64,000 nucleotides of DNA. It comes from Pictodentalium vernedei. Taxonomy: Eukaryota; Mollusca; Scaphopoda; Dentaliida; Dentaliidae. The notes beneath the pieces are model-generated. The model had not been told where the DNA came from and did no database searches. It saw nothing but the letters and a program-made list of their open reading frames with translations. This document shows positions 33,758-46,300 of the stretch, one piece after another. The stretch covers positions 662,781,838 through 662,845,837 of the forward strand of contig CM062296.1 in assembly GCA_031216915.1 (NCBI GenBank). The letters are read 5' to 3'. A program made the position numbers and the translations under genes. Within the stretch, counting starts at the first letter, position 1. Every line of letters starts with the position of its first letter.

Positions 33758-35305
33758 ATTTTTAGCTTAACTTGACAAAGTCAAGATAGGCTATTGCCAT
33801 CATGCGTGTGGTAGTCTGTCAGTCTATCAGTCTATCAGTCTGTTCACATTTTCCTTTAGCACAGGCTACACACCGTAGTTATTGTCCGATCGTCACAAAA
33901 TTTCATATGCAGGTTTGAGGTCATGTCTAGACGAGCATGTCTCCTTTTGGTCGCAATCGTCAACCATGATGGCTGCCCTAGTCCAAAACCCGAAAACCTT
34001 GAGCACAGTCTACAGGTTGTATTTATGGTATCCTTGGTAGGATGTCTCTGTGTAATGTCTAGATGTGAACGTCCCCTTTTGGTCATGATCTGTCAACCAT
34101 AATGGTTGCCCAAGCCCAAAACCTTTTTGCACAGTCTACAGGTCATATTTAATATGGAGGGATTTCATTGTAACTTGGTAGGATGAGTCTGTATGATGTC
34201 TAGATGAGAACTTCCCCATTTGGCCACGATCTGTCAACCATGATGGCTGCTGGAGCCCAAAACCTAAAAACCTTTAGCACAGTCTACAGGGTGTATTTAT
34301 GGAGGAATTTCATTGTAACTTGGTGGGATGACTCCATATAATGTCTGGATGAGAACGTCCCCTTTTGTTCACTATTGGTAAACTGTGATGGCTACAGGGG
34401 CCCCAAACACAAAAACCTTTAGCACAGTCTACAGGTTGTATTTATGAAGGGATTTGTGGAGCGCGGTGCCTCAGTGGTAGACTGTTGGACATCTATGCTA
34501 GAGGTCCCAAGTTCGATCCCCGTCCAGGACGACCCGCGTTGTGTCCTTGGGCAAGGCACTTTATCCCGGTTGCCTGCATGGGGGCACCATTATGCTGTGT
34601 ACTAAGGCGTGCTGCATGTCAATGGTGCACATGTCTTCAGCTGCTGCAACCCTGCTTGAGCGGAGCTTGAACAGAGTTAGAATGTTGAGGAGCTGACAGT
34701 TGCTTGTCGATGCTTGGGGGTCCTCTCCGGGTACTCTAGCTTCCTCCACCTGTAAAACTGTCTCTGTCATAATTAGCCATTGATCATAAGTATGTGACCT
34801 TAAACACCAATAAATAATAATAAATTATGAAGGGATTTCATTGTATCTTGGTAGGATGACTCCAGATAATGTCTAGATGAGAACGTCCCCTTTTAGTCAT
34901 CATCATTCAACTGTGATGGCTGCCTGGGGCTAAAACCTGAAAACCTTTAGCACAGACTACAGGTCGTATTTATGAAGGGATTTCATTGCAACTTGGTAGG
35001 ATGACTCAGTATAATGTCTAGATGAGGACGTCTCCTTTCGGTTGCGATTGGTCAACTGTGGTGGCTACACAGGCCCGAAGCAAACATTAACTGTAAGGGC
35101 CACATTAACCTACCCATCAATTCGTTAGTAGAGTCTACACCTCAAATTATTTTTATTGAAAACATAGCATACAGAAATTAACATATTCTCAATTATCACA
35201 ATTCTTGTCGTATTTCATAATCCTCTCATAAACATTGAACATTATCCTTTTCATCAAACACAACACACAGTCGAGTTAAGCTACAGTGTCATAGGCGCTT
35301 TCATT
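33758..35305 (+). mobile_element. HINE-B, interrupted by a SINE
   Basis: Starts TTTTTAGCTTAACTTGACAA, GTCAGTCTATCAGTCTATC; about seven core units of 150-175 bp (GGGATTTCATTGTAACTTGG, ATGTCTAGATGAGAACGTCC). Ends GAGTTAAGCTACAGTGTCAT and TTTCATT at 35299-35305; the hairpin is mutated. The SINE 34456-34824 lies within one unit. Confidence 0.78.
34456..34824 (+). mobile_element. tRNA-headed SINE, tail A
   Basis: Head GCGCGGTGCCTCAGTGGTAG and AAGTTCGATCCCC, body GTTGTGTCCTTGGGCAAGGC, tail GTGACCTTAAACACCAATAA. The 14-bp target duplication TTATGAAGGGATTT lies at 34442-34455 and 34825-34838, both parts of a HINE-B core unit. Confidence 0.92.
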
Positions 35306-35905
35306 TTTAGCTCAACTTTGACGTAGTCAAATTGGAGGTTACCGGGTATGTCATGGCCCATCTGTCTGTCCATCTGTCCATCAGCAATTCAATACGGCTC
35401 GGGCTAGAGGCCGTATTTATGAACCGATCTTTATGAAACTTCTTGGTTACCTTTGTTATCATCGTGTGATGAGAATGAGTGTTTTGGGGTTCTGCGGTCC
35501 GAAATTCAAGATGGCCACAGGCAGCCATTTTGTACCAAAATTAGTGCAATCACTTTTTGTACAGAACTTCTATATGAAGGTTCTGATTTGAATAAATGTT
35601 TGACTGAATGTTTAGTAACATGGAATTCATCACATATAAAATGGGTTTTTTTCTCGTGCAGAAATTATGCAAATTACATGAACTTTGATTTATTCACTGC
35701 TGTTTATACACAGTAAGAGCACATGTCAATACGGCTCGAGCTGCGGGCTGTATTTATGAATCGATCTTCACGAAACATCTTGGGTACCTTTGTTAATCAC
35801 CTTGAGGCGAGAACGAGTGTCCAAAATTAAAGATGGCTGCCAGTGGCAATTTTATACCGAAATTAGGTGCAAACAGTTTTTTGTACAGAACTGGTCATAA
35901 CAATT
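35304..35905 (+). mobile_element. HINE-A, 3' part replaced by HINE-D
   Basis: TTTTTAGCTCAACTTTGACG begins on the terminal Ts of the preceding HINE-B. Nearly two core units follow (GGCTCGGGCTAGAGGCCGTA) and the sequence breaks into HINE-D at about 35905. Confidence 0.8.
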
Positions 35906-36547
35906 TTCATTTATTATCCCCTCTCAAAAAAATTTTGGGGGGATATAGCCATGGCGCTATCCGTCCATCTGTCTGTTCATCTGTAGATGGAGTTGGTTTC
36001 CGCTCTCTAACTAAAATTCTGGCTGACTGAAACCGAACTTGGCATGTGGGTTAGGCATGATGAGAGGAAGAACTCTATTTATTTTGGGATCATTGCACCA
36101 AAGGTCAAGGTCACAATGGCCTTTGAACTTTAATTTTTATCAGTGTTGGTGTCCGTTCTATAATTAAAGTTCTGCTTGGCCGACTAAAACCAAACTCTGC
36201 ATGTGGGTTAGACATGATGAGGGGAAGAACCCTATTCATTCTGGGATCATTGTGCCAAAGGTCAAGGTCACAGTGACCATGAGCTTCAATTTATTTTTAT
36301 CAGTGTTGTTTTCTGCTCTGTAATTAAAGTTTCACTTGGTCAGCTGAAACCCAACTTGGCATGTGGGTTAGGCATGATGAGAGGAAGAATCCTCTTTATT
36401 TTGAGGTCATTCCAAAGGTCAAGATCAGAGTGACCTTGAAATTGAACATTTATTAGAGTTGGCTTCTCTAATTGAAATTTTGCTTGCTTGATCTATACTA
36501 AACTTGGCTTGTGGGTTGGGTTGAACATGATGAAAGGAGGAGCTCTA

Positions 36548-39500
36548 TTTTTAGCTCACCTGACTGAAAGTCAGGGTGAGCTATTCTGATCACTTTTCGT
36601 CCGTCATCCGGCGTCCGTCGTGAAGGTGGTGTTTGGGCCTTTTTCTCCCAAACCACTGGCCGCATATTAATGAAATTTCATGTGAGTAGGGGTTATATAA
36701 GGACATTTTGATTTTTTGTCAAATTAGGTTTCGGCTCACATTGAGCAGAGGGATGGGGCAAAAATGCTCCAATTCTTAAAAAATCTTCTTCTCAAGAACC
36801 AGCAATAGCAGAGACTTGATATTTGGTATGCAGCTTCCTTTTGAGGTGTAGACTCAAGTTTGTTCAAGAGAAGTTGGAGGGGCTATATTTGACGATGTTA
36901 AAGGAGGGGCAAAAATTTTGGCCCCGCCCCAAATTTCTATTTTCCAAACCACGAGGCCGATTTGAACCAAATTTTACGTGAGTGCTTATTGGGTCATAAG
37001 TACCTAATTTATGCAGAAATTTTTTTCCCCATAGCCCCGTGGGAACCACAGGAGCTAAAAATAGAAAAAAATTAAAACGCCCATATCTCCAAAACTACAC
37101 GGCACTGAGAATTCTTATTTGTTGTGAAGCTTCCTTAGGACCAACAGAATGGAATGGTCAAAAAAAATTGCCATCAGTTTTATCATGGGATACTTTTTGG
37201 GGGACTTTGAAAAAGTGCTGAGTCAGCATTTTTTAACACTGTGGGTAATGGGAAAAACATAAGACTACTTTTCTCCGAAACCACTGCTCCAAAAGCTTTA
37301 AAATTTCACATATAACATCTTTAGAAGATTGTTTCACATGTTTATTGAAATCAATTGCCTGGGTCGATATTTGGGCTCTCTATGGGAGCCCAAATTTTTA
37401 AATTAGTGCAGTATGAGGAGTATTATTTAAAAATCTTCTTCTTCAGATCTAGCAATAAGAATCTTTTGATATTTGGGATGCAGCATCCTTATGGGGGTGA
37501 GATTCAAGTTTGTTGAATCCAAATCCCTGGGTTCATATTTAGGCTGAAAATTTGGGGTCCCGTTGCAGACTTCGAAATTTTGGACCAAAATCCAAAAAAA
37601 ATTTTTTTTGTTTTTTCTGCATTTCGGTCATTTTTGAGACAAAAAAAAAAATAATTTTTTTTTCCCCTGAAAATTTGGGGTCCGGGTGGGACTTAGAAAA
37701 TTTTGGACCAAAATCCGAAAAAAAAATTTGGGTTTTTTTTTCTGCGTTTCGGTCAATTTTAAGACAAAAAAAACCATTTTTTTTTTTTCCCCTAAAAATT
37801 TGGGGTCTGGGAAGGACTTAGAAAATTTTGGACCAAAATCCGAAATTTTTTTTTTTTGGTTTTTTCTGCATTTCGGTCAATTTTAAGACAAAAAAAAAAA
37901 ATTAAGATATTTTTTTCCCCTAAAAATTTTGGGTCCGGGTGGGACTTAGAAAATTTTGGACCAAAATACGAAAAAAAATTTTTTTGTTTTTTTTATGCAT
38001 TTCCGTCAATTTCAAGACAAAAAAAAATTATTTTTTTTCCCCTGAAAATTTGGGGTCTGGGTAGGACTTAGAAAATTTTGGACCAAAATCCGCAAAAAAT
38101 TTTTTTTTGTTTTTTTTATGCGTTTCCGTCAATTTTAAGACAAAAAAATTAAGATATTTTTTTGCCCTGAAAATTTGGGGTCCGGGTGGGACTTAGAAAA
38201 TTTTGGACCAAAATACGAAAAAAAAATTTTTTGTTTTTTTTTATGTGTTTCCGTCAATTTTAAGACAAAAAAATTTTTTTTTTTTTTCCTCTGAAAATTT
38301 TGGGTCCGTGTGGGACTTTGAAAATTTTGGACCAAAATCCAAAAAAAAATTTAGGGTTTTTTTATGCGTTTCCGTCAATTTTAAGACAAAAAAAATTTTT
38401 TCTTTTTTCCCCTGAAAATTTGGGGTCCGGGTGGGACTTCGAAAATTTTGGACCAAAATCCGAAAAAAAATTTTTTTTGTTTTTTTACGTGTTTCCGTCA
38501 ATTTTAAGACAAAAAAAATTAAGATATTTTTTTCCCCTGAAAATTTGGGGTCCGGGTGGGACTTAGAAAATTTGGGACCAAAATACGAAAAAAAAATTTT
38601 TTGTTTTTTTATGTGTTTCCGTCAATTTTAAGACAAAAAATTTTTTTTTTTTTTCCTCTGAAAATTTTGGGTCCGTGTGGGACTTTGAAAATTTTGGACC
38701 AAAATCCAAAAAAATTTTGGGGTTTTTTTTATGCGTTTCCGTCAATTTTAAGACAAAAAAAAATTTTTCTTTTTTTCCCCTGAAAATTTGGGGTCCGGGT
38801 GGGACTTCGAAAATTTTGGACTAAAATCCCCCAAAAAATTTTTTTTGTTTTTTTACGTGTTTCCGTCAATTTTAAGACAAAAAAAATTAAGATATTTTTT
38901 TCCCCTGAAAATTTGGGGTCCGGGTGGGACTTAGAAAATTTGGGACCAAAATCCAAAAAAATTTTTGGGTTTTTTTTATGCGTTTCCGTCAATTTTAAGA
39001 CAAAAAATTTTTTTTCTTTTTTCCCCTGAAAATTTGGGGTCCGGGTGGGACTTAGAAAATTTTGGACCAAAATCCGAAAAAAATTTTGGGTTTTTGTTTC
39101 TGCATTTCGGTCCAAAAATTTTTTTTTTTTCCTTGAAAATTTGGGGTCCGGGTGGGACTTCGAAAATTTTGGACCAAAATCCAAAAAAAAATTTTTGGGT
39201 TTTTTTTATGCGTTTCCGTCAATTTTAAGACAAAAAAAAAAAAAAATTTTCCCCTGAAAATTTGGGGTCCGGGTAGGTAGAAAATTTTGGACCAAAATCC
39301 GGAAATTTTTTGTTTGTTTGTTTTTTATGCGTTTCTGTCAATTTTAAGACAAAAAAATTTTTTTTTTTTCTTACACCGAAAATTTGGAGTCCGGGTGGGA
39401 CTTTGAAAATTTTGGACCAAAATCCGTAATTTTTTTTTTTTTTTTGTTTTTTATGCGTTTCTGTCAATTTTAAGAAGAAAAAAATTTTTTTTTTACACCG

Positions 39501-39850
39501 ACAATTTGGGGTCCGGGTGGGACTTAGAAAATTTTGGACCAGAATCCGGAAATTTAGTTTTATCGTTTTTTATGCGTTTTAAGAAGAAGAAAAAAATTTA
39601 GGCTGAATGTATTTTGTTTGGGAAAAAAATCTGTTTTTTATGCGTTTATCTCAATTTTGAGACGTAAAAGTGCAGGAACTGAAAATAAAAGGAAAATCCT
39701 GTGTATTGTGTGGGCACAATCGCTTCATCTAGTTGGTATATGCTTTTCTTGGGAGGGGGCGTATGCAGCTTATTCAAGTCAAGTCCCTGGTTTGATATTT
39801 AGACTACCATGTCAGGTGAGCGCCCTCAGGCCCCCTGGGGCCTCTTGTTT
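36548..39850 (+). mobile_element. HINE-C with 2.1-kb internal satellite
   Basis: 5' end TTTTTAGCTCACCTGACTGA with GTCAGGGTGAGCTATTC forming a hairpin, then GTCCGTCATCCGGCGTCCGT. The 3' end is GTCAGGTGAGCG, then hairpin AGGCCCCCTGGGGCCT and CTTGTTT. AGCTCACCTGAC and GTCAGGTGAGCG form the subterminal inverted repeat. Between them lie standard C cores (to 37545) and the 122-bp satellite. Confidence 0.78.
37546..39640 (+). repeat. 122-bp satellite, about 17 units, partly in 3-unit higher-order form
   Basis: Each unit reads GGGGTCCGGGTGGGACTT, GAAAATTTTGGACCAAAATC, an A/T homopolymer block, GTCAATTTTAAGACAAAAA, another block, then CCCCTGAAAATTT. The variant ATTAAGATATTTTTTT recurs at 37901, 38148, 38518 and 38886; the last spacings (370, 368) equal three units. 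The array has long open frames on both strands that are compositional. Confidence 0.88.
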
Positions 39851-39935
39851 GGAGAGAGGAAGGGGGTTATTGTGTCCAAGGTAAAGGTCACAGTGGCCTT
39901 GACATGTCAAATACAGGTAATCTTATCTGTATTAT

Positions 39936-40289
39936 TTGAGTAAATAATTCCAACAGTGCCTGTGTTAATTTACTGTAATATTTTACCAAAGTTACTGTAT
40001 CAGGGTGATTTGGGGGTGGGGGGGGGGGGGGTGGTGGTGGCTGTCCCAGGTGGCTATCTCTAGTTAACTGAGTAACTAACCCTGTGCAATGTACAATACA
40101 GCTACAGCCTTTGTGTAAATCTAATCTATATCAACTCAACATAATGGCCAAAACTGCAGCCAGTAATATTCTCAAAAAGCATTCAAACTTGGCTTATGCT
40201 CCATCATTGGAATGGATTGTGGAAACTTTTTTGAGTGAATTCTAAAAATGAAAACATATATTCTATTTTCAATTAACAGCTTGTTAATC
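39936..40289. other. Unassigned, with a 14-G tract
   Basis: G-run at 40018-40031 followed by GTGGTGGTGG; otherwise nothing. Confidence 0.4.
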
Positions 40290-41090
40290 ACCTACGGGAC
40301 CCGTAAGGGGACTATAGGTTTGCACTCCGTCCGTCCGTCCGTCTGTCCATCTGTCTGACTGTCTGTCTGTTTTTATGTTACCACCTCTCCCTCCAACATG
40401 CTTTAAGCTACACCTTTCATATATGGTAAGTGGATAAATGGTTCTGAGGGGATGATGCACACTCAATATTTTGTTTTCAAATGACGACCATTTTTGGCGG
40501 AATGACGACCATTTTTGTTTTTTAAGCTTTTTTTCTCTATTTTTGTGTTACCATCCCTCCCTCCAACATGGTTCAAGCTACACTTCGCATATTTGGCACA
40601 TGGATAGAGGGTTGGGAGGGGATGATGCACGTTCAATATTTTCTTTTCAAAATCCAAGATGGCGGCATGGCGGCCATTTTTGTTGTGTTTTTTAACCTTT
40701 TTTCTCTATTTTATGTTACCACCCCTCACTTCAGCATGGTTCAAGCTACACTTTTTATATTTGGCACATGGATAGAGGGTTGTGATGGGATGATGCAAGT
40801 TCAATATTTTTTTTTCAAAATTCAAGATGACGCCGTGGCAGCCATTTCTGTTGTGTTTTTAAGCTTTTTTCTCTATTTTATGTTACCACCGCTCCCTCCA
40901 ACATGGTTCAAGCTACACCTTTCATATATGGTACATGGATAAAGGAGTTGTGAGGGGATTATGCACGCTCAATATTTTTTTCAAAATCTAAGATCTGTCT
41001 GTCTGTCCATCTGTCTGTCTGTCTGTCTGTCTGTTTTTATGTTACCACCTCTCCCTCCAACATGCTTTAAGCTACACCTTTCAGTCCCGA
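40290..41090 (+). repeat. HINE-F-like tandem array
   Basis: 5' hairpin-like CACCTACGGGACCCGTAAGG, a GTCC/CTGT microsatellite, then five units of about 166 bp starting TGTTACCACC.CTCCCTCCAA (40377, 40547, 40714, 40880, 41040). A second CTGT run is at 40993-41035. Confidence 0.75.
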
Positions 41091-41145
41091 TAAAATAATT
41101 GTTAATTCATCAGCCATACGAGAAATGGACAGATTATGAAATAAA

Positions 41146-41810
41146 TTGCAACTAATACCTCAACACATTTGCCGACACAAAGAGTTTTCAGACACATGCC
41201 TCACTATAGCACATCTAAATATATGTTCTCTCAAAAAACATTATCTGGATATCGTATCAGATGATAGTGTTGGCCAAGTTCACATTATGTGCCTTACCGA
41301 AACAAAGTTGAATAACTATGAACAATACAAACTTCGTGATATGACATACTACTCTGAAAACACAAGACATGGATCTGTGATTTACTCTTCATTGCCAGTT
41401 GATTCACAAATAAGAATACATTCATCAACCATTGAAACTGTGGCAATTCTTACAAAATCTATATTAACAGTCTGTGTATATATTCCACCTGCAACTTCAT
41501 GGAAAGTTATAAAAAGTGACTTCTCTACTATATATTCATTGAGTGCCAATCTCAAACTCAGATTGTAGCTAGTAGCTGTAAATCTCTTCTCTTCATTGGA
41601 GACTTCAGTGTCGACTTTGCAACGCAAAAATTATTAAATCACCTTAGGGAACAGAATACCTTTCATCAACTTATTAATGGATCTACTCAGGAACTTGGGG
41701 CAGTTTTAGATTTAGCATACACAAATGCAATCACCTTACAGAATTTTAACATTCCTGTTTACTATTCCGATCACCATATTATAGCACTCCAAATGCAAAT
41801 GGACAATTAA
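41146..41810 (+). pseudogene. AP-endonuclease domain relic (Helentron- or LINE-type)
   Basis: A fragment of an exonuclease/endonuclease/phosphatase-fold endonuclease. Part one (41146-41546) has LTIAHLNICSLKKHYLDI and IMCLTETKLNN, the usual N-terminal strand and the catalytic Glu. After a frameshift near 41547, part two has LLFIGDFSVDF (the GDFN-type motif, here with Ser) and, near the end, LDLAYTNA and YYSDHHIIALQ (catalytic SDH). The frame stops at 41808-41810 right after the domain, with no reverse transcriptase following. This fits an endonuclease placed at the C-terminus of a protein, as in Helentrons, better than a LINE ORF2, but a 3'-truncated LINE is possible. No Rep or helicase sequence is seen. 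Confidence 0.65.
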
Positions 41811-42403
41811 CCTGATATTTCACTTGACTATAAAATAGAAAGACAGCTTCGTCTGAATAAAAATGATGACATGAACAGTTATGAAGTTACACAGTATCAA
41901 AATATCTACTTTGTTGTAAACTGTGCTGAACATTTACACAACACTGATAATTGGAACAAATACAGCATTAAATCAAACTTTCGACTCTAAATATATTGAA
42001 AGTTGCCGTGTTTAGAGTATTCAGTTGTCCTGCAGAACATACATTAACACTGGTCATTACCTCAAACAACAAATATAGATACTTTATGGTAAATATGTAT
42101 TCCACAATATAAAACGTAACGTGTTTGGTTAAAGTTTTGTTATGTTTCCTTTTTTAACTCTTTCACCACAATTTTCATGGCATTTAAATTCTTTTTGAGA
42201 TTGTTATCAAATCTTAATATAGCAGCCATGACTTAATTTCATAATATTGTCAGCAAAAAAGTCAATCAATGGTTGGTGCTGAGCATGTTTTGTTCAAATA
42301 ATTTATGTCATATCACGAGAAATGCAGTTGTTTGATTGATTTTGATTGACAAAGGTGTCTTCTGCTATCCATAACAGCCACACCTGTGATCCATGAAAAC
42401 AAT
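41811..42403. other. Unassigned stretch
   Basis: May include decayed 3' sequence of the endonuclease-bearing element; no motif recognised. Confidence 0.4.
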
Positions 42404-42415
42404 CTCAGTTTCAGC

Positions 42416-42793
42416 GATTTATTATTTATTTATTTATTGGTGTTTAAGGTCACATACTTATGCACAATGGCTAATCGTGACCGTGACAGTTTTACGGGTG
42501 GAGGAAGCCGGAGTACCCGGAGAGAACCACCGAGCAACGATGAGCAGCTGTCAGCTCTCCAACATCGTAACTCTGAACTCTGCACCGCAGCACAGGCAGG
42601 GTTAGATTGGTTGAAGACATGCGCACCATCGACGTGCAGTACGCCTCAGTACACAGCATCATCGTGCCCCCATGTAGGCAATCGGGGTGAAGTGTCTTGC
42701 CCAAGGACACAACGCGGTTGCCGCAGGTGGGATTCGAACCGAGGACCACTCGGCTTGCAGCCTGCACCTCTACCAACTGAGCCACCACGCCCC
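42416..42793 (-). mobile_element. tRNA-headed SINE, tail A, minus strand, full-length
   Basis: On the minus strand: head GGGGGCGTGGTGGCTCAGTT, B box GGTTCGAATCCC, body GTTGTGTCCTTGGGCAAGAC, tail GTGACCTTAAACACCAATAA. The target duplication CTCAGTTTCAGC lies at 42404-42415 and 42794-42805. Very similar to 19009-19374 except for the tail. Confidence 0.92.
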
Positions 42794-42805
42794 CTCAGTT
42801 TCAGC

Positions 42806-43347
42806 AATGAAAGAGTTAATACATAAATATTGTGAAATGTAAGGTGGTTTTATGTTTACACTTCGTCCATCTGTTTCAATATCTATGTATAATTCCTTTA
42901 TTTCATTTTGTGTTACTAGCTGAACCTCCGAGACCATCTGCGACTGAATTCAATATATAGTCAATAAAATGGATATGGACAGGACCATGAAAAACTGGTA
43001 TGGTCCAGGGCCCAGGACTGGACTGAAGACTGGACTGGACCATGATACTTCAGCCACTTTGTATCAGTCCATCCTTGGCAGTTCAGTACTGGCCCGGTCT
43101 GCAGACTTAAAGACATAGATGGTTGCCTCGTTGTAACACTGGGGTAATATGCTATGAAAATCTGAAGCACCAGTCAATACACATTGTTGCAAATGTCTGG
43201 TCACACGGTGTGAGATCACATAACTATAGGTCGTCAGATACATTCTTTGATGTCGGTGACATCAAACGACAGTGAGTACCGCCTCTGTCTTTTGATTCCA
43301 CCGACTTCAGAGCAGAGACTGCTTGTACAATTGCCATGTTCTCGACA
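42806..43347. other. Unassigned stretch
   Basis: Rich in CAGGACTGGACTG / GGACTGGACCATG motifs near 42970-43095; similar GGACC motifs occur at 47785-47870 on the far side of the HINE-B. No clear element boundary. Confidence 0.4.
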
Positions 43348-46300
43348 TTTTTAGCTTAACTTGACATAGTCAAGATAAGCTATTGCCATCACGCGTGCGG
43401 AAGTCTGTTAGTCTGTGAGTCTGTGACGTCTGTTCACATTTTCCTTTAGCACGGGCTACACCCCACAGTTCTTGTCTGATCGTCACGAAATTTCATATGC
43501 AGGTTTGGGGTCATGTCTAGATGAGAACGTCCCCTTTTGGTCGCGATCAGGCAACCGGTATGGCTGCCCGAGCCCAAAACCCGAAAACCATTAGCACAGT
43601 CTACAGGCGTATTTATGAAGGGATTTCATTGTAACTTGGTAGAATGCCTCTTTATAATGCCTAGATGAGAACGTCCCCTTTTGGGCATGATCTATCAACC
43701 GTGATGGCTGCCCAAGCCCGAAACCCAAAAACTTTTAGCACAGTCTGAAGGTCATGTTTAATGTGGAGGGATTTCATTGTAACTTGGTAGGATGACTCCT
43801 TATGATGTCTAGATGAGAATTTCCCCATTTGGGCATGATCTGCCAACCGTGACGACTGCCCGAGCCCAAAACCCGAAAACCTTTATCACAGTCTACAGGT
43901 CATATTTATTGAGGAATTTCATTGTAACTTGGTGGGTTGACTTCATACAGTGTCTAGATGAGAAAGTCACCTTTTGGGCATGATTGGGCAACTGTGACGG
44001 CTACAGGGGCCCAAAGCCCGAAAACCTTTAGCACAGTCTAGAGGTCATATTTATGAAGCGATTTCATTGTAACTTGGTAGGATGACTCCAAATAATGTCT
44101 AGATGAGAACGTCCCATTTTGATCGCGATCATGCAGCCTTGATGGGTGCCCGAGCCCAAAAACCTTTAGCATAGGCAAAAGGTTATATTTATAGAAGGAT
44201 TTCATTGTAACCTGTTAGGTTGACTCCATATAATGCCTAGATGATGACATCCCCTTTTGGTCGTGATTGGTCAACTGTGATGGCCACAGGTGCCCGAAGC
44301 CCGAAACCCTTGAGCACAGTCTACAGGTCATATTTATGAAGGGATTTCATTGTAACTTTGCAGGATCACTCCAGATGATGCCCAGATGAGAATGTCCCCT
44401 TTGGTTGCGATCATTCAACCATGATGGCTGCCCGAGCCCGAAGCCCGAAAACCTTTAGCACAGTCTACAGGTCATATTTATGAAGGGATTTCATTGTAAC
44501 TTGGTAGGTTAACTTCATATAATGTCTAGATGAGAATGTCCCCTTTTGGACATGATTGGGCTACTGTGAGGGCTAAAGGTGCCCAAAGCCCGAAAACCTT
44601 TAGCACAGTCTTCAGGTCATATTTATGAGGGGATTTCATTGTAACTTGGTAGGATGACTCCAAAAAATGTCTGGATGAGAACATCCCATTTTGATCGCGA
44701 TCATTCAGCCCAAAAACCTTTAGTATAGGTAAAAGGTCATATTTATGGAAGGATTTCATTGTAACCTATTAGGTTGACTCCATATAATGCCTAGATGATG
44801 ACATCCCCTTTTGGTCGTGATTGGTCAGCTGTGATGGCTACAAGTGCCCGAAGCCCAAAAACCTTGAGCACAGTCTACAGGTCATATTTATGAAGGGATT
44901 TCATTGTAACTTCGTAGGATCACTCCAGATGATGCCCAGATGAGATTGTCCCCTTTGGTTGCGATCATTCAACCATGATGGCTGCCCGAGCCCGAAGCCC
45001 GAAAACCTTAAGCACAGTCTACAGGTCATATTTATGAAAGAATTTCATTGTAACTTGGTAGGTTGACTTCATATAATGTCTAGATGAGAACGTCCCCTTT
45101 TGGACATGATTGGGCAACTTTGACGGCTAAAGGTACCCGAAGCCCGAAAACCTTTTGCACTGTCTACAGGTCATATTTATGAAGGGATTTCATTGTAACT
45201 TGGTAGGATGACTCCAAATAATGTCTAGATGAGAACGTCCCATTTTGGTCGTGATCATTCAGCCTTGATGGGTGCCCAAGCCCAAAAACCTTTAGCATAG
45301 GCAAAAGGTTATATGTATAGAAGGATTTCATTGTAACCTGTTAGGTTGACTCCATATAATGCCTAGATGATGACATCCCCTTTTGGTCGTGATTGGTCAG
45401 CTGTGATGGCTACAGGTGCCCGAAGCCCAAAAACCTTGAGCACAGTCTACAGGTCATATTTATGAAGGGATTTCATTGTAACTTCGCAGGTTCACTCCAG
45501 ATGATGCCCAGATGAGATTGTCCCCTTTGGTTGTGATCATTCAACCATGATGGCTGCCCGAGCCCAAAGCCCGAAAACCTTAAGCACAGTCTACAGGTCA
45601 TATTTATGAAGGAATTTCATTGTAACTTGGTAGGTTGACTTCATATAATGTCTAGATGAGAACGTCCCCTTTTGGACATGATTGGGCAACTTTGACGGCT
45701 AAAGGTATCCGAAGCCCGAAAACCTTTTGCACTGTCTACAGGTCATATTTATGAAGGGATTTCATTGTAACTTGGTAGGATGACTCCAAATAATGTCTAG
45801 ATGAGAACGTCCCATTTTGGCCGTGATCATTCAGCCTTGATGGGTGCCCAAGCCCAAAAACCTTTAGCATAGGCAAAAGGTTATATGTATAGAAGGATTT
45901 CATTGTAACCTGTTAGGTTGACTCCATATAATGCCTAGATGATGACATCCCTTTTTGGTCGTGATTGGTCAGCTGTGATGGCTACAGGTGCCCGAAGCCC
46001 AAAAACCTTGAGTACAGTCTACAGGTCATATTTATGAAGGGATTTCATTGTAACTTCGCAGGATCACTCCAGATGATGCCCAGATGAGATTGTCCCCTTT
46101 GGTTGCAATCATTCAACCATGATGGCTGCCCGAGCCCGTTGCCCGAAAACCTTTAGCACAGTCTACAGGTCATATTTATGAAGGGATTTCATTGTAACTT
46201 GGTTGGTTGACTTCATATAATGTCTAGATGAGAACATCCCCTTTTGGACACGATTGGGCAACTGTGACGGCTTCAGGGGCCCAAAGCCCGAAAACCTTTA

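Larger units (their letters stand above)
35906..39935 (+). mobile_element. HINE-D: tandem-core element split by HINE-C
   Basis: 5' hairpin TTATCCCCTCTCAAAAAAA against TTTTGGGGGGATA, then core units of about 175 bp (CTTGGCATGTGGGTTAG, AAAGGTCAAGGTCACA) in 35990-36547. The next unit continues at 39851 (GGAGAGAGGAAGGGGG ... AAAGGTCACAGTGGCCTTGA), so 36548-39850 was inserted into it. The 3' end is uncertain. Confidence 0.7.

Noticed and set aside
37552..39467. Long overlapping open frames on both strands, Phe/Lys/Gly rich (GSGWDLENFGPK-type)
   Set aside because: They follow the 122-bp satellite exactly and repeat every unit; homopolymer blocks without stops explain them. No family resemblance.
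42386..42826. 146-codon open frame
   Set aside because: It is antisense to a complete SINE bounded by a 12-bp target duplication.
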